From positions 38,801,154-38,865,153 of the forward strand of contig CM072887.1 in the NCBI GenBank assembly GCA_037013685.1: DNA of 64,000 nucleotides, read 5' to 3'. Under the pieces are notes generated by a model, which was not told the DNA's origin, searched no databases, and saw only the letters and a program-made list of their open reading frames with translations. The position numbers were made by a program, and so were the translations under genes. The stretch comes from Acridotheres tristis (taxonomy: Eukaryota > Chordata > Aves > Passeriformes > Sturnidae). Within the stretch, counting starts at the first letter, position 1. Each line of letters begins with the position of its first letter. Below are positions 10,120 through 24,700 of the stretch, one piece after another.

Positions 10120-13100
10120 AATAGCGTTTACTACAGTAGGAGAGGCATCCCTAGTGCTACTAAAACAATTTACTGTTCAGCTCTAAAGTACATGCCTGAG
10201 AAACACAAGAGGAAATAGTGGTGGATAAGACATTCAATATCAAAGCAGTGTGCATCTGCCCCCTGCAAAGCTTATAACGTTTTCAAATTAAAATCATGTC
10301 TGCTGAGTCCCCTGAAATAAGAAATGCTCAAAACTGGAGAGAAAGCCAGCTTAATTCCTAACCTTTGCAATAGTCTGGCTTCACCATTTGTATTTAATGA
10401 GAAGGTCTAGACTGAACATTAAAATCAATATGCTTAGAGAGCAACAAGAGTAATTAGACTCCTTCAGTTTAAAGGGGGCAACAAGCCAGCCTGGTGCCTC
10501 TGCAAAACCAGGATGAGGGCTATTAGGAGCTGTAGAAAAACACTTTTCACATCTGTTAGTTATCTGCATTAAAGCTGCAGCTACTTAGCACATCCTACAT
10601 TAATCAGTTCTTAATACTACTGAGTAGTTAAATACTGGAAGAATTAACTTGGAAAACAGAAAACCTAATTCAGATATCTGCAGTAGACCAGCTTCCTTTA
10701 ACACAGACATGGCTTAGCTGATGTCCCCAGGAGGGATAATTAGCTGGAACAGCAGATACCCCACTCTGTTCCTGCACTGACCCATCAGTTTCGTTGAGGT
10801 ACAATATTGGGTCTGGATTCAACAGCCTGAGTGCCTTGGGGCTGGTGAGCCAGTGCAGAATACTGGAAGCAGCATCCTGTGGCATCAGCAAAGCTCCACA
10901 ATCCACTTGAGTGCCACCTACACTAAACCAGGTGGTGACTGGTTTTTTCACAAGCCCTTTGGGTACCTGCATCATGTTTGCACTGCAAGCCTGCACAGCT
11001 AGAAAGCCTGGGGGGATTTGCTGACAGTTTGTCTGAAATCCAAATCCTGTTAGTCTCCTTATCGTGCAAGGCATTAACCACTCTCAGAGCTGAGCTGCCA
11101 AACACAGAGTAGCCTTACCTGCTACATCCCATACCTAATTAAAAAAAAAAAACCAACCAAACAAAACAATTGAAAGGACTGCTGTGGCAAAGATGCTGAC
11201 CCTGAAACATTTACTCAAGTAATCTCCTACACAGCAATTCCCTGTGCAAATTTCTGGGATATTCTTTGTTAAAGTCGTAATTCCCCATTACTCACTGGTA
11301 AACACCAGTTAAAGATGTTCAACAAATTTAAGGTGTAGCAAAAGCTTTCCTGCTACACGAGACTGCACTAAGTTCTGTGAATTCATGTTCTCATCTTACC
11401 AGCATAGAAGAGACTGTTTTCCCCAAAATACACTCTATGTAGCTCTTCAAGGAACAGCTCAAAATGCCCTAGAGCAGACATTTCCAAGGACATATTCCCA
11501 TCTCTGCCAATTCTTACTGCAGCAGCAGTACCTGGGCTGAACAAAGCTTCCACTTGCCTGCTGCACACAGCACTTCTGTCAGAGGCTGGAGAGCTGAATA
11601 CAAACAGCTCCAGTCAGGCTGGATCAAGGCTTCTCAGCAGCTGCAGCACAGCTTGAACACTTACCACAGCCAAAATGAGGGGATGGGAAGGGAAAAGGAC
11701 TCTCACATTGCCCTTAGCTCAGGGGCAGGACAACTGATTTGGAAGCAATAAAGCAATTCAGGATGATGAGGGAGAATGTTTGACACTTCACTTACTCTAC
11801 CTGCTGCACCCACAGATAATACCACCCCAATGTACCCTTCTTCCCTCCCAAGGAAAAACTCTTCCCTGTCACCTCAATGCCACAGGAACGAGGCACACAG
11901 CAAAAAGATGGTAGCTGCAACCTAGTCTGTCCAGCTGCTTAAACACTTCCTCACTACAAGGAGCAAGAACAGCTTTGGTACCTCAATCGGACCATCCAGA
12001 AGCAGCAGAAACACCAACAGGAAAAGGTATCAGTGCTGCACTGCTGCTAGAATCTCACTAGGGTGGATGTGGCTGCACTGAACAGGGTAAGAGCACTTGT
12101 CTTACTCCAGCCTACGCAGGGGGAATTGTCCTCAAGAAATAAATTTAAATCTTCTTTAACTTCCATTGACAAAACTAGGTACTTTCATACAGGTCACCGT
12201 TTCTGTCAGTAGTTACATTTAGAAGTCCAAGCAAATTGTCAACTTAAGTACATAATAAAATTATTATTTCAAATCTAGAGCAACATTCTGGTGACAGAAT
12301 ATTCAGGAACTATTTTTTTTCATATAAACTTCCTAAATTAAAAAAAAAAATACAACTAAAAAAGCTTATTTCTTTAATGTTGTTTCTGTAACAGATGAGG
12401 AAAAATTGTGATAGCAGAGACATTAAGACTACCTGAAAATACAGAGAGAGGGCTGTAAGCAATATTTCAAGCATAATTCAGTAAGAGTAGCATTAATGTG
12501 ATGTAAGATTACACATCATAGAAGACCTCACAATAAAGTTATGCCATGGCTGTGGCACAGACACTTTAGGTGATTGAGGACAAAGGTATTGGATCATTTT
12601 GGTTCAGACTTTCAGTTTAGATCCTGCTAAAGGTCTGCTTAAACATATGGAATAACTGAATGATAGCCTTCCTGAAAGGAGATCCATTTCTCATTCAATG
12701 TTAGGGAAAAAAGCTAAGTGTCAAGAAAATGGACTTTATTACATTCAGTGGGTCTACTCACACAAAACACTCTCATCAAACATGTACACAGACATGAGAT
12801 TTTGAGCAACTGCTAAGACACTTGAAGAAACAATGGAGAAACAAAACATATGCATTAATAAGATTCACACAGAGTCTGAAGAAGCCACAACCTTGAATGG
12901 AGGGAAGGATTGGAATATTTACAATTAATTTTGAAAGCTTGTGCATGCTGCTGGGTTTTCACTCAGTAAACCACGATCTCACATTCTAAGAACAGGAGGG
13001 AATGCAGTACTTTATGAAGTACTTCAGCTTCATAAATTCTTCTTTAAGAGCTTAGTCGGGAAACTAATAAAGTCTATTCAACATAAACAGCTCCAATAAT

Positions 13101-15430
13101 CCATTATTTCAGGAGCTTTGCAACATCGAGTGTCTTTAGTATCAAAGGGAAATATTTCCTCTCAAATGGAGCATTGAAATCAATAAAGAGCTCAGAAAGC
13201 ATACACACAAATTAAACCAGCAATCAAGAATTTCTAATCCAAAACCAAAGCCAGTATGAATTCTTCCCCTTCAATCAGTTCACATTTGTCTTTTCCAATA
13301 TGACTTCAGCTTAAAGAAGAGAAAGAAAAATGGAGTTACTAAACTCTGCAGGTGCTTTATATCCAATTCTGGTAAAAAAAACAAATCATACCCCAACATG
13401 AGTTTATTTCTCCAGTGTTTTGAATTTTAAGCAGACAGAAGTAACAGTTTTTTAGGTTTGCTATTTTAAGCGTGTGACATACTGTATTTTCAATACTTTT
13501 TCCAAATGAATACCACAGTAGCTGCTTATTTTTATAGACAAGTATGAGATAACTGAGATTCAGACTTGAATATCTAAGCTCAAGAAATGAAGTATATTAT
13601 GGGTGATGATTAAAGGTTTTTTTGGTTGTAACCCACCCAGCATCTCTCAATTGTGCAATTCCAGAAAGAATTCCCCCTCATTGTAGCAGTTGCCATTAGC
13701 AAAGGCAAGGACAGAGGGGAGAGCTGGGGACAGAAAATGATAGACCAGAGCTAAAATCCTCTAATGCTGTGAGACTGAAGAGAGAGCCAGGCTACACAGC
13801 ACAGCTGTATACCACCCCCACATAACTCACATTCCATATCCCTTTTAGGAAGATTTTTAAAAGGCCAAAAAAGCAGCTTGATGGGCAAGTTAAAATCATG
13901 CTGCACAAGGGACCAAACCATTTAACACTTCCAGGGCCCACTAGCAGAGAGACACCTGCTGTAACATAGCAACTCTTTCCAAAATAGACATTAGAGGCCA
14001 AGCAAGTGCTTTCCCCAGCAGTGTCACTGAAATGAGTTACGGGCACAAACCAGAATTATCACCCACGGGGGGGTAGAAACACACAAGGCTGGGATGGGAC
14101 ATCCATAGGTGAGCCTGTTATGCCACACAACCAGGCTCCCACCACATAAGGAACACAGACAGAAATAACAAGCGTGCCTACACACTTTCCACACCATTTT
14201 CCTCTTTCCAAGATGGATAAGTCAGGAAGGTATGTGCTAGCATCCTATCTCTAGGTGCCCTTGTTCCCCCTCCTGAGAAGCAGCAACGAAATGGTTCCAC
14301 TCAAGGCCAGTTTCCCACCTTCACAGGTCAAGGTGCAGCAGTACCACAGCCCCAGGAGCCCATAGGGATGGTGTGCTGCCATATTCACCATCCAGGTAAC
14401 ATTGCTTCCCTGGAGTACAGCAATACCAGCACAAACTGCAGAAGACACCACAGCCACAAAGGCAGAAAAAAGCCCTGCATACCCAGCCTATCCTAATTTA
14501 AAGCCCCTCCTTCGTGTAACAAGGATCACTTGGGTGAGGGCCACCTGGAGGAGAGCCACCTGCTCCTAGGATCCAGAGGGAAAAAACAGCACTCCTGCTG
14601 TTAGTTCTGGAGCCCTTTACAGGAATGGCTTTCTGGCTCTCTGCCTCTTGTTGTGGGTCAGACACACACCCTGCCCTGAGCAAGGACAGTGTTTGTAGTG
14701 GAGGAAATACAGAGAGCTGTGTAATCTCACATCTGACCCATGGGGCTGTCAGTCAGATGAGCACTGGCTGACTGATATTTTGATTCAGATCCATATTAAA
14801 TTGTAGTAACTTTTATAGAGTGGGGTTTTGTTGCTAGCAAGAATGATTGAAAGAGGGTAAAACAGAATAAATCCCAGCTAGTAAAAAAATCTGATGTCTT
14901 AAGATATGGATTTCCTGGGTCTTCTTTTATCATCCGTTTGCTATCTTTCCATCAAAAGAGTTTGAAAAGCTCTGGAACAAGTATAGTATATTAGTTGTTC
15001 CAAAATTAATGTTTTTCTTGTCTGTAAATAAAATAAAGCCTGCAGTAGAATTTTACATTTCATTTATATTTGATGTTTCCTTATATATTATGATTTCTGT
15101 GTTTTGCTTCAAGAATCATTATATGTCCCTAAGCTGTTTTTGTATTTCTCAAAAAATTTAATGCCCAATTTGTGAAGCAAGGCATGAAAAGCAAAAGCTT
15201 GCCAAACTTGGTGTATGAGTACTGATCAATAAAAGTTTATTTGTATTAGAAAAGAAACACAGTTGTTCTGAAAAAATTTATTATCATGAGTTACGGGTTC
15301 CAAAGAAGTTTCAAGGCCTTGCACACAGATGACCAAATGAGCCTGACCACCAGCTGGCCAAAGACTTAAAAAGAGACACAAATCAGACCAGGGTTGCAGA
15401 TGTTCCACAGCAGTACTGAATCAGAGAGTG
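10120..15430. other. Intergenic, no gene recognised
   Basis: Mixed AT-rich sequence. The longest open frame (10670-11074 minus, 134 codons) resembles nothing I know and has no convincing splice context. A short A-rich run lies at 11139-11170. No repeat family was recognised. Confidence 0.45.
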
Positions 15431-15437
15431 CGAGACA

Positions 15438-15746
15438 ATGGTGACCAGAGGCAAACTGATCTTAGATTGTGCAAATGAGGCACAATTCTCCTTGGAAAGA
15501 GGATTCTGCAAGAGCAGTCATGCTGCTAGATTTCAAAACAAAGTTCCCTTGGCCTCATTAGAGCCTTTCCAACAGCTATATGGGGCTCTCAGCTGCTGTT
15601 ACCCACTAGAGTTGCAATTTGCTTTTCAAATTTTAGCAGATTTGTATAAAGCTGAGGTAACAGCAGAAAGAATAATAGCAACACATTCAAGTTTAGCTGG
15701 ATTGCACAATCTCTCAAGTCAATTCAGATCTGGAGCAGCGTGGTAA
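15438..15746 (+). other. Unrecognised 102-codon ORF
   Basis: The frame runs from ATG at 15438 to TAA at 15746 in otherwise stop-rich DNA. It reads without low complexity (for example LQFAFQILADLYKAE), with a GAG|GTAACA donor-like site after KAE. No upstream exon, promoter or known homologue can be named. A chance ORF remains the default. Confidence 0.2.
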
Positions 15747-15749
15747 AAG

Positions 15750-18700
15750 TCCCTCACAGCATTTTCATCTATACTCAATAAGCAGTAAAACAAGATGGAA
15801 GGGATAACTCCTCCCTCGTTTCCTAACTTCGCATATCCACACTCATGTTCATCCTCTCTGACATCTAGCATTTCCCCAGTCTCTGGCTTTGGTGTGCCTA
15901 CCTGGGTCTTCAGGGTCCATTGACTCCTACACAGCATGATTGCCTTCAGCTGATTTTTGGAGACTGAAGTTGGGAATTAACCCTGAATGTTCATCTGTTC
16001 AGCTAACCTGGACCATCCCATGAGTGCCACTGGTAAGGACCCTTAGGGCCTTTACAGTGCTGACAAAAGTCCTGTGCACCTCCTCACAAGAGCTCCATAT
16101 TCAATCAGCTCTTCTCCAGCAGCCAGCTGAGCTGATCTCTTTGGGATACAGCCTTGGACTGGAGTGAGCTCCAACTTTCCACCTCTGTGGGCTGTGCACA
16201 TCAAAGTGGCGCCTCAAAGGACACCACATCAGCCTGCTGTCACCCTCGTGTGGTGACAGCACAGGGGGCTGCCAGGTGTGGGCTGTCTGATACCTCCTGT
16301 GGCAACTGCACAGTGCCCAGGCCAAATGCAGCCCGTTGCTGTGGAAATTTTCAATAAATGCGTTGAATTTCTTTCTATCCTCTCAACTAGAAAGCATTTT
16401 AAAGCTTTTTTCTGGAGGCAATTATCAAGGTCAGTGAAGAGGAACTGGATTCTAAATTAGTTTGCATTGCAGAACAAAATCCCTTGTAAGATTAAAAAAA
16501 CAAACCAAGTAAGAAGGAATTTTTCTCAAGTAAAGAAGGACTCTTCAATCAACTGTTCAATCCCAGTCAAGTGAAACTGCTATGCAAATTATCTTAATCC
16601 AGTCTGAAATTTGTGTCTAATTAGGATTGGGACTGGTTTTTACACATGCTCAACCTTTCCTAGACCTTTCCTAGTATCATAAAGATACTACAAAGGAAAA
16701 TTATGATTAGTGATCCTCAAAAGTTTTAAAATTTGATTACTTGCCAGAGGATTCTACAAAAAGGACTTGAAACTGAGGGTCAGAAAGGTCACATGATCTA
16801 CATTTTCAGTGTCAGACAGAAATACAGCAAGGAAAATGCATTTTGTTTTAATGATATACTTGACTTCATATAGACCCTAACACACTGCAATCAGAAATCT
16901 TTTTTTTTTCCTATGTAGACGAGTCTATATCTTGCACAGATTTCCTCAAATGCTGCAATATATTAGCATAAATGAGATTTGTTAAAAAAATCTTTTTACA
17001 CTTCAAAATTTTTTAAAATAGGAATAGAGACTTATGTGCTGGAGGGACTGTTCTGATGTATGAATCACTGCTTCTAGAAATCCATTTAGGTACAGATTCA
17101 TAATGTCTTAATGATATTTCTTGAAAAAGAAGCTCTACTAATGCAATGAGAAGCTCATGTTCTACTCCCTTCCTATTGTGCCTGATATCCTGTGCCAACC
17201 ATTATAAAAACAAGAAACCTTTGTTCTTGGTGAGATGCTTCAAGAATTATACTTTTGCCAAGATAATCCTTAGCCCTTGTGGTAACCTCCTGCATATAAC
17301 GGGCTCACGAAGTGACCTCAGGAGTCATCCGTACAGCCTGACCTGGTTTCACTCCTCACTTTCAGGAGTGGAAAAATAGAAGTCAAAGCTCACTAGTAAA
17401 CTAGTCCTGTATGTAAAGATCTGTAGCTTTGTAGCTGATCAGGACTGGTCAAACTACCTTCAAATATTTGTGCACTTCTACGAAACCAAATCTGGAATTA
17501 CATTGATAAAAACTTCATGCTAGCAAGGAATATCTGCTACATATACCATAAACTTGTAGGAGAAGACAGTTTCACAGGGGCCAGAATTAGTCTGTTGATG
17601 GCATAGATCTAATTATAAAATTCCTGGACACATTTTGTTCTGCCTAGGTTAGTTAATTGCATTGATACATTGAAGAATGAAATCCAGCCCTTTTCCAAAT
17701 AAGGGCACAACCAGTTTTTCAGAAATTGAGCTTGTGTGATTTCCCCAGAGTTCATTAAAAAGTATTCCACTTAATGCTTTGGTTGAGGGTTTTTGCTTGG
17801 GTTTTTTATGACAGTTAGCTATATGTGGATGTCATTTTGCAATGGTTTCCACAACAATTATGAAATGCTTATTATTAAGCACTAAGTATTAGGATACATG
17901 TTCTTATGCACCTTGTTCAATAAAGTAGATACACATGGAGTTATGAAGCATTTCTAATTTATTCTTTGATTTTAATATCATAATGATTGCTGATCTGTGT
18001 GTTGTGTAATGTGGAAAAATTATATTTGCTGTAGCTGCCTTAATAATGACTTTTCATTATCTCAGCTTTTAAACTGTTCAAAAAAAGTACTTTTATCTTA
18101 GAATTTTGCTGTTTTTAAAACCTCTAAGTTCTACCTCATATTTAAAACCTGTTGTTTTAAATACTTCCTTTTACCGCAAATAATCATAAATAAGTTTCTA
18201 CTGCTCAGGAATTTGATGGCTTAAATGTTCTAGAAATAGTTATAGATTTATAATTTCTATAGGTCATCTCTCATCTCCTGTACACAACTCTGAATCAGCA
18301 TTCAGTTTAGTTAATTGGGGTCTGAGAAATGTTATTTTCTCCCGTCAAGATATTCTGACCTGAGTAATTACTGGTACAATTTCCACTCTAATATCACAAA
18401 CCCCATTGTGACCAATAATATAGCTCCACAAATAGACTGCAGAAAGAAAAGAAAAAATATTATCCATGTTGAGTAGTATATGAGACATATGAATGTTTGT
18501 CTTTTCAAACAGCATCTTTATCACCTGTCCGTTACCACCTGAGAGGCAAAGGCTTACTTGGATAATTATGATTTCTCAGTATTATTAAAACCAGAAAAAT
18601 GTTTTTTATTATATACATCCTAATTAATTTGCAAAATATTCCTTCAAGCTCTGCTGCAATTTTCCTTGAGACATTGCTATGACATGGTTGACTAGAAGTT

Positions 18701-21700
18701 TCCTACATCAAGCAATTTAAACCATTTCTGTCAGTGTATTATCTTGCCATATAACATGACCAAGTAGCTAAGCCACATGGCTAAAAACAATCCCAGGCAA
18801 ACGGCTGCCCTGACTTAGATATATATCTAATTACTAGACCTCTCAGACAGCACTCTCCAAACAGTTTTAAGAGACAATTTTCCTCCTTTGTCTCCTGTTC
18901 TACTTAGTTCTAGCCAGAGAATTCTGTTCCTGATCAATAGATCCAAATTCCACCCTAGATCACCAGTGGAGTCAATTAACTACGTTTGGCCCAGACTATT
19001 CATTGCAGTCATGCCTATTTCACAAAATAAGCAAATAACTATCAAAAATTTCTACAGATCATCTACTTCTTTCTCTCCAGATGTAATTGACTGGATAAAT
19101 CCCTGTGAGTCTGCCACCTGTCTTCAAGTGTCTAACACTTAGAGACCTAGAATCAGGAGTAAAACATCCACCAAGAAGAACAGTCCCTCCAAGTCTCAAA
19201 GTACTGCCTCACAGTAGCTCTCAAATTGCAGAATTTATTTCAAAGAAAATCTCACACCTCTAACAAAGCTTTAGGGAAAAAGACCCACATGTGCATCAGG
19301 TTTTGCAGACAGGCTGCAGGGATAATCTCAGTCTTTGGGAGAACTTGATAAAAAGCTTATTTTGCTTGCTAAGCAGGAAAACTTGTGAAGTAGGAAAGTT
19401 TTCTCTGGGTACTTCAGAGAAAGAAGCCCTTTGGGACGACTGACAGCACAGCTTTCCACCAGCTCCAGCATACAAGGTTTTCAAGGACAGCAATGATTCA
19501 TCTCCACATGGGCAATGCAAGTTGTCTGGGGGAATTGGAAGTCTTATAAGAAATGTTTCAAAATGCATGCTGACTTGCCTTGTTGTTAGAAATTAATGCA
19601 TTTTGAAAGCAGATACGTGGCACATTATTTTCAGACTCTGTTTCTCCTGCAGTCATTTTATTTGTGAAACAGCACCTGTAGGAACAAAACATTGTTATTT
19701 ATAATTCTGCTCTCTGTCACATAAACAAATCCTCTGCCAAATCCCTAACAATAGTGTGCAACAAAACAGAGCAAATAATGCTGCAAATCTAATTTAAGCT
19801 AACACAGGCAGCACTAAATCACTAAATGAGGTTGTGATCATGGCTGATTTTACTTGTCTGTAATCTGCAGTTAGTCACTTGGTCCTTTGGTTTCTTTCCC
19901 TCTTCTGTAATATCCAGAATAGGAAGGCTAATATAAACAAGGCAGAAGTTCAGATTAGAAGTACAGGTAGTCTCAGAATTTCAGAACTGAATTGTCTGAA
20001 ATGCTAATGTTTTGATCCAGCTATAACAGAACAACGCACAGCTCTGTACTGTGTTATTCTTGGAACTGTATCTTGGCTGCATTAGGGATACTTTCTGGTG
20101 GTTGCTGAGGTCTAGAAAAGGCTCACTGGCTAATAAAATTCAGACCTGTAGAAAATTATTAGCTTGCAAAGTTATTCTCCCAGGACAAAAATGCAGCCAA
20201 TGACCCCAGTGTGGACAACTGAGATTCAGAAATGTTCTGGATGGATAGTGGAACAAATCAGCTATTTGGCCAACCTGGACACATCTAGTGTATCAGCTGG
20301 ATTGATAGTCTTCTCCTCTAACCAAATCCCACTTTTCACTACACAAACTGGAAAAGATTTCTCAAAAGTAAAATGTTTCCCCAAAAGTCACAACTAGCAG
20401 AATCTGGAATTGCTTATTATCTCATATAAATAACACCAATGTACAATTTTCTTTATTTTATAAACAACCTTGAAACGCTTCTGAGAGCAGGTCACATGGT
20501 AGCTAATTCCAGAAAATTATATATAAAGTCTGGAATAAAATTTGGTAATAAAGTGTCTGGTGCAGTCAGGCTGCATTATGGCATGCTCTTTATCTCAGAG
20601 TCTTTATATCTAATTATCTGTGCAGAATAAAGAAAATAAAGACAAAACTTCCTATGGAAACTTTTCTAAGGCAAAACTACCTCATTAAGATGGTTTTCTC
20701 TGCAAACCTTTCTGCTCTGTTACTTGAATGCAAATTCCAGTTGTCTTTTAATACCAATGTCCTTTAATGAAACTGAAGTTGACTGTGACATTTCTAGAAA
20801 TGTTCATGTAAACTATGTCTTCACAAAGAGTGACTATGAAACACAACCTCTCAGCTGAAACTTGAATGACGACACAACCTAGAAGAGAAACATGCTGCTA
20901 CTGAAAGCAGGGAGATAAAACAGTAGCTTTATTGTCAGTCATTCATAATGATGCAAAGGTTAGGGATTAATAGAGTCTGTGATTTGTTCAACTGATAATA
21001 AAAATTTGCCTTAATGCAGTAGGACCCCCAAGTGCTATAGGCTGAGCCAATAGCATTGGGCTTCTGTGTTGTCAAGAAATTGAGGGGGAAAAAGATGTTA
21101 AGCAGTTTCTGAAAAGCAGCCACAGCCTGGTTTCTTTCTCTAAATCTAGCCATGATACTACTTAATATTTCATCTGAAATTCTTGGCTAAATGGAAATAA
21201 TTTTATTCCAATTTCTCTGCTACAAAGTATTAGTATTACACTAATATTGGTAAATGGCTTTTGGCAGCTTTATTACATCTTAGTCAATCTTGTAAAAAAG
21301 ATAAATATAGTACAAAGCTTACAAAGATGGGTGGTATTAAAATCATTAAAAATTGCAATCATAAATAATTGAATATCTGTGTTGTGTATTTAACTAAGTG
21401 GTCTTGGAATTATTTATGTTACTGAGCTCTAAATCACTGGAAAATTCCCAACATTACCTAAGTTAAGCAAACATGATGAACTAAGCATATAAAATCTGTC
21501 TATTTCTTTTTCTGAATTGTTGTTTTGTTTGTTTGGTTGGTTGGTTGGTTTTGTTCTTTCCAGTGTACTAGAAGTCACTGGCTTCTGAATCAGTTCCTAT
21601 TGCATTATCTAAAATAAAGTTTTATCTCCTTCTAGCCATCACAATTGCAAAATCTTAAAATAAATTGCTAAGAAATTGCCAGTGTGATATACTTGTCATG

Positions 21701-24700
21701 CTCACTTTCTAATTTCACAATGACCTATGATGATGACATGGTGCAGTCAGATTACCAAAACAGATTAGGACTGGAAGAGGAGCTCATTAGAAGCTCTTTA
21801 TAAAGAAGGCAGTTCTTTTACAGAATAACAAAGCAGCAGCTTTTTCTTTCAAAATAGCTAATAAAATTTTCTTCTGAGAAACTGTGATAAATATCTGCAA
21901 TTTAAGTTTGTGTATTTCTCCCTGATTGACTGTAATGAGTCTCAATTTGTCTTGTAAAACGAATACTTAATTGCTGTGTTCAAAATGACATCAGGTTATT
22001 ACAGCGTTCAGTACATCTAAACCAAAAAGTTATTAACTGGCTGATTTGCAAGCCTAAAGGGATTTCAGCATCTCTATTAGATAATACATTATTTATAATT
22101 TAGGGTTATGGAATTAGCTCTGTCTGGCTCCCTGTGGCTTATAAAATAAGCTGCCAGTAATTAAAATTTCCACCACTGACCACTAGTGACTTCCGGCAGA
22201 ATTCAGCTGGAGAACGAGAAATGCACAGAACACTGCTAAGCAAATTTTAAGAGATGGATGAGAAAAAGCATGTGTGCTTCTTATGACATTTGGGGGGATT
22301 TAGGCATGAAAAACATAAAATCTTATTTTATGAAACTCTGCTTCACCTGGCATCTTGTTTTGCAAGGTCCTCCCTCTCACTATTTTGTTCAGACGTTCCC
22401 CAGACACTTGGATATGCACTGCTGAGGCTCATCCAGTTGAGTGAGGAGGAGGAGGAGTTTCAGCACCCAGTGCGCTCCTTCCTCGCCAGTTAGGTTATTC
22501 CTTTACCTATCAGTTTTTGGGGCAGGTTCCTAAGAGTCCATGTCACTTATCCCAACAAGAAAAAATTCATTGCAAAAGACAACACCCATTGTGTTTAACA
22601 CACAGCTGAAAGTGCTGGAGCTGTTTGCAGCAGTCAGCAAGTGAAGCAGTGGTCCCAGCCACAGGAGAGGAGGTCCCCGGCACTCTCCCCTTGGCAGGGT
22701 CAAACAGAGACAAGGACTTCCTTCTCCCCTCTGAGCATCCAAACCACCAGACTGAGGGCTTTTTTCTGCACAGGGCTCCTCCAAGTCTCTTCTTGTGAAG
22801 CTGTGAAGAAAACTGGCTAGACTGCCTGAAGTGGGGAGAAGCCCTTGGTTCTCATCTCTTCTACAGAACCTGCTTCAGCAATTTCTCCAGAGGCCTTTTC
22901 CAGCAGCAGAAACCTCTTTGGGGTGACTGGAAGAGTGTGACTGTATTTACACTAACCAGTGCTGTCTGCACTCCTGCCCGGAATGCCATACCTGTTTTAT
23001 CTCAAAAGGCTTAGGAAGGGCTGCACCAGAGCAGCAGGACATTCCTCCTTGCCACCCTGGGAAAAAGCTGGATTTAAGACTCAGTCTAACTATTGCATGC
23101 GACATCTCTCTACAGTGCCACTTACTTCACACCATGTAAGCAAAAGGAGCTCATCTGCTTAAACCAGGGTTTTGACCACTGTAGGGATCATGTGTTCTAT
23201 TAGCTCCAAAATCCATGATATTTTTAAGCATTTAGACTTCAATTGCTTATCCAGAGCTAGGGAGGATGAAATGGTCCTCTGAAGACAGCAAGTACATGGA
23301 AGTCTTATTTAATATGTGAGACTTAAAACTGTCATCAGATTTCAAGCTGAATTTCACTTGCAGGGGGGATAGTAGCAGAGCCGAGTAAGAAAACATACCT
23401 CAATTTCCCTGTTCTCCCACCTGCCCGGACAGACCAGGCTAGTCATGCCATATTTCTGTTTAAGTACTTGCGGAGGCCCCAGACTGTTAACTAATTTAAT
23501 AAATATCCATTTCCCCACCATTTCAAATTCAGTTTTTGAGATGTTGTTCTTGGTCAGTTTTAAGCGTGACAGCAAGTCTGTTAATCAGCCAGGCTGGCAA
23601 AAAAACAGGTGCCAAACACATAATAAATAAAGGATTAAAAGCTATCCATCAATATACCTACCTTCTTTCAGACCTGCAGGGTTCCTTGCAGTCAGAATCC
23701 TTCAAAATCATAGAGGGGGGAAAAGGGGAGAGAAAATTGGTGTTTATTTTGAGAATATTTTGTCCATGAGATTTAAGAGATTTTTCTCTCCTATAATATC
23801 TGTGCCTTCAGTTGCTCTGCAAGATCAAAAGCATGGTCCATTCATCTCTCAAGTCACTGAGGATAATGAAGGGAATCCAAGAGAAAACAACACAAGGCAT
23901 TGGAAATGAGAGGTTAGTTTGTGTCCCAGAGCTATTTTATTACAGTGATTATCCTGCAGTAGGCTTCAAAAATGACAAGCTACTCACTAAATCCCACAGA
24001 AAACTGTGAGACTGGAATCTCTGAAGGTATCCAGGAGCTGAAGACCAAAAAATAAGTCAGGGCCAGCTGTTACATATAAAACAACTGCCTCAGTAGGATA
24101 TAAGTATTCTAAGCCCCAAACATCTGGGCGTCTGGGAGACAACAAAGTGGTTCCCACTTCACACATCAGTCAGCCAGCCTCCTGGCTAATAAATCCTTGA
24201 CAAATGCATACCCCAGGCATTTAGCAACTATGTGAAAATTAGGGTTTATGAGGAGGGGCAGTCCCTTCACAATGTTCTTTGGAACACAAGCCCACAAGAG
24301 CTGGCATGGGGAATTGTTAGCACAAGTCATCTGGGTATGTGCAGCCTTCATAATCCAACCTATGAAATCTTGGTAAGGGAGATGGATCTGCGGAAGGCTG
24401 ACGGGCTAAAATCACAGCAGTCAGGTAACATGACAGCTCTTCCAACCTCTGCTAGAAGTACACGGCTTCTCTACCCTCAGCTGAGCACTTTGGATAGAGA
24501 AAAGTTTCTCCAAGGCTGACAGCATCAAGTTGTACTTAATACTAAGAAGAAGTAAATGATGTAAAGGCAGGCACCTGCTGGGATGCATCCTGCTTGTTTA
24601 CAGAGATTGTAATTGTTACAAGGTAACTGCTGTATTTTTAGTTTTTGTTAATTTTGTTTTGGCACTTCTCTCCTGATTTGCATGCAGAGCACAGGTCTCT

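Noticed and set aside
10670..11074. 134-codon minus-strand ORF
   Set aside because: No family resemblance and no convincing splice or promoter signals; length is compatible with chance in a 64 kb window.
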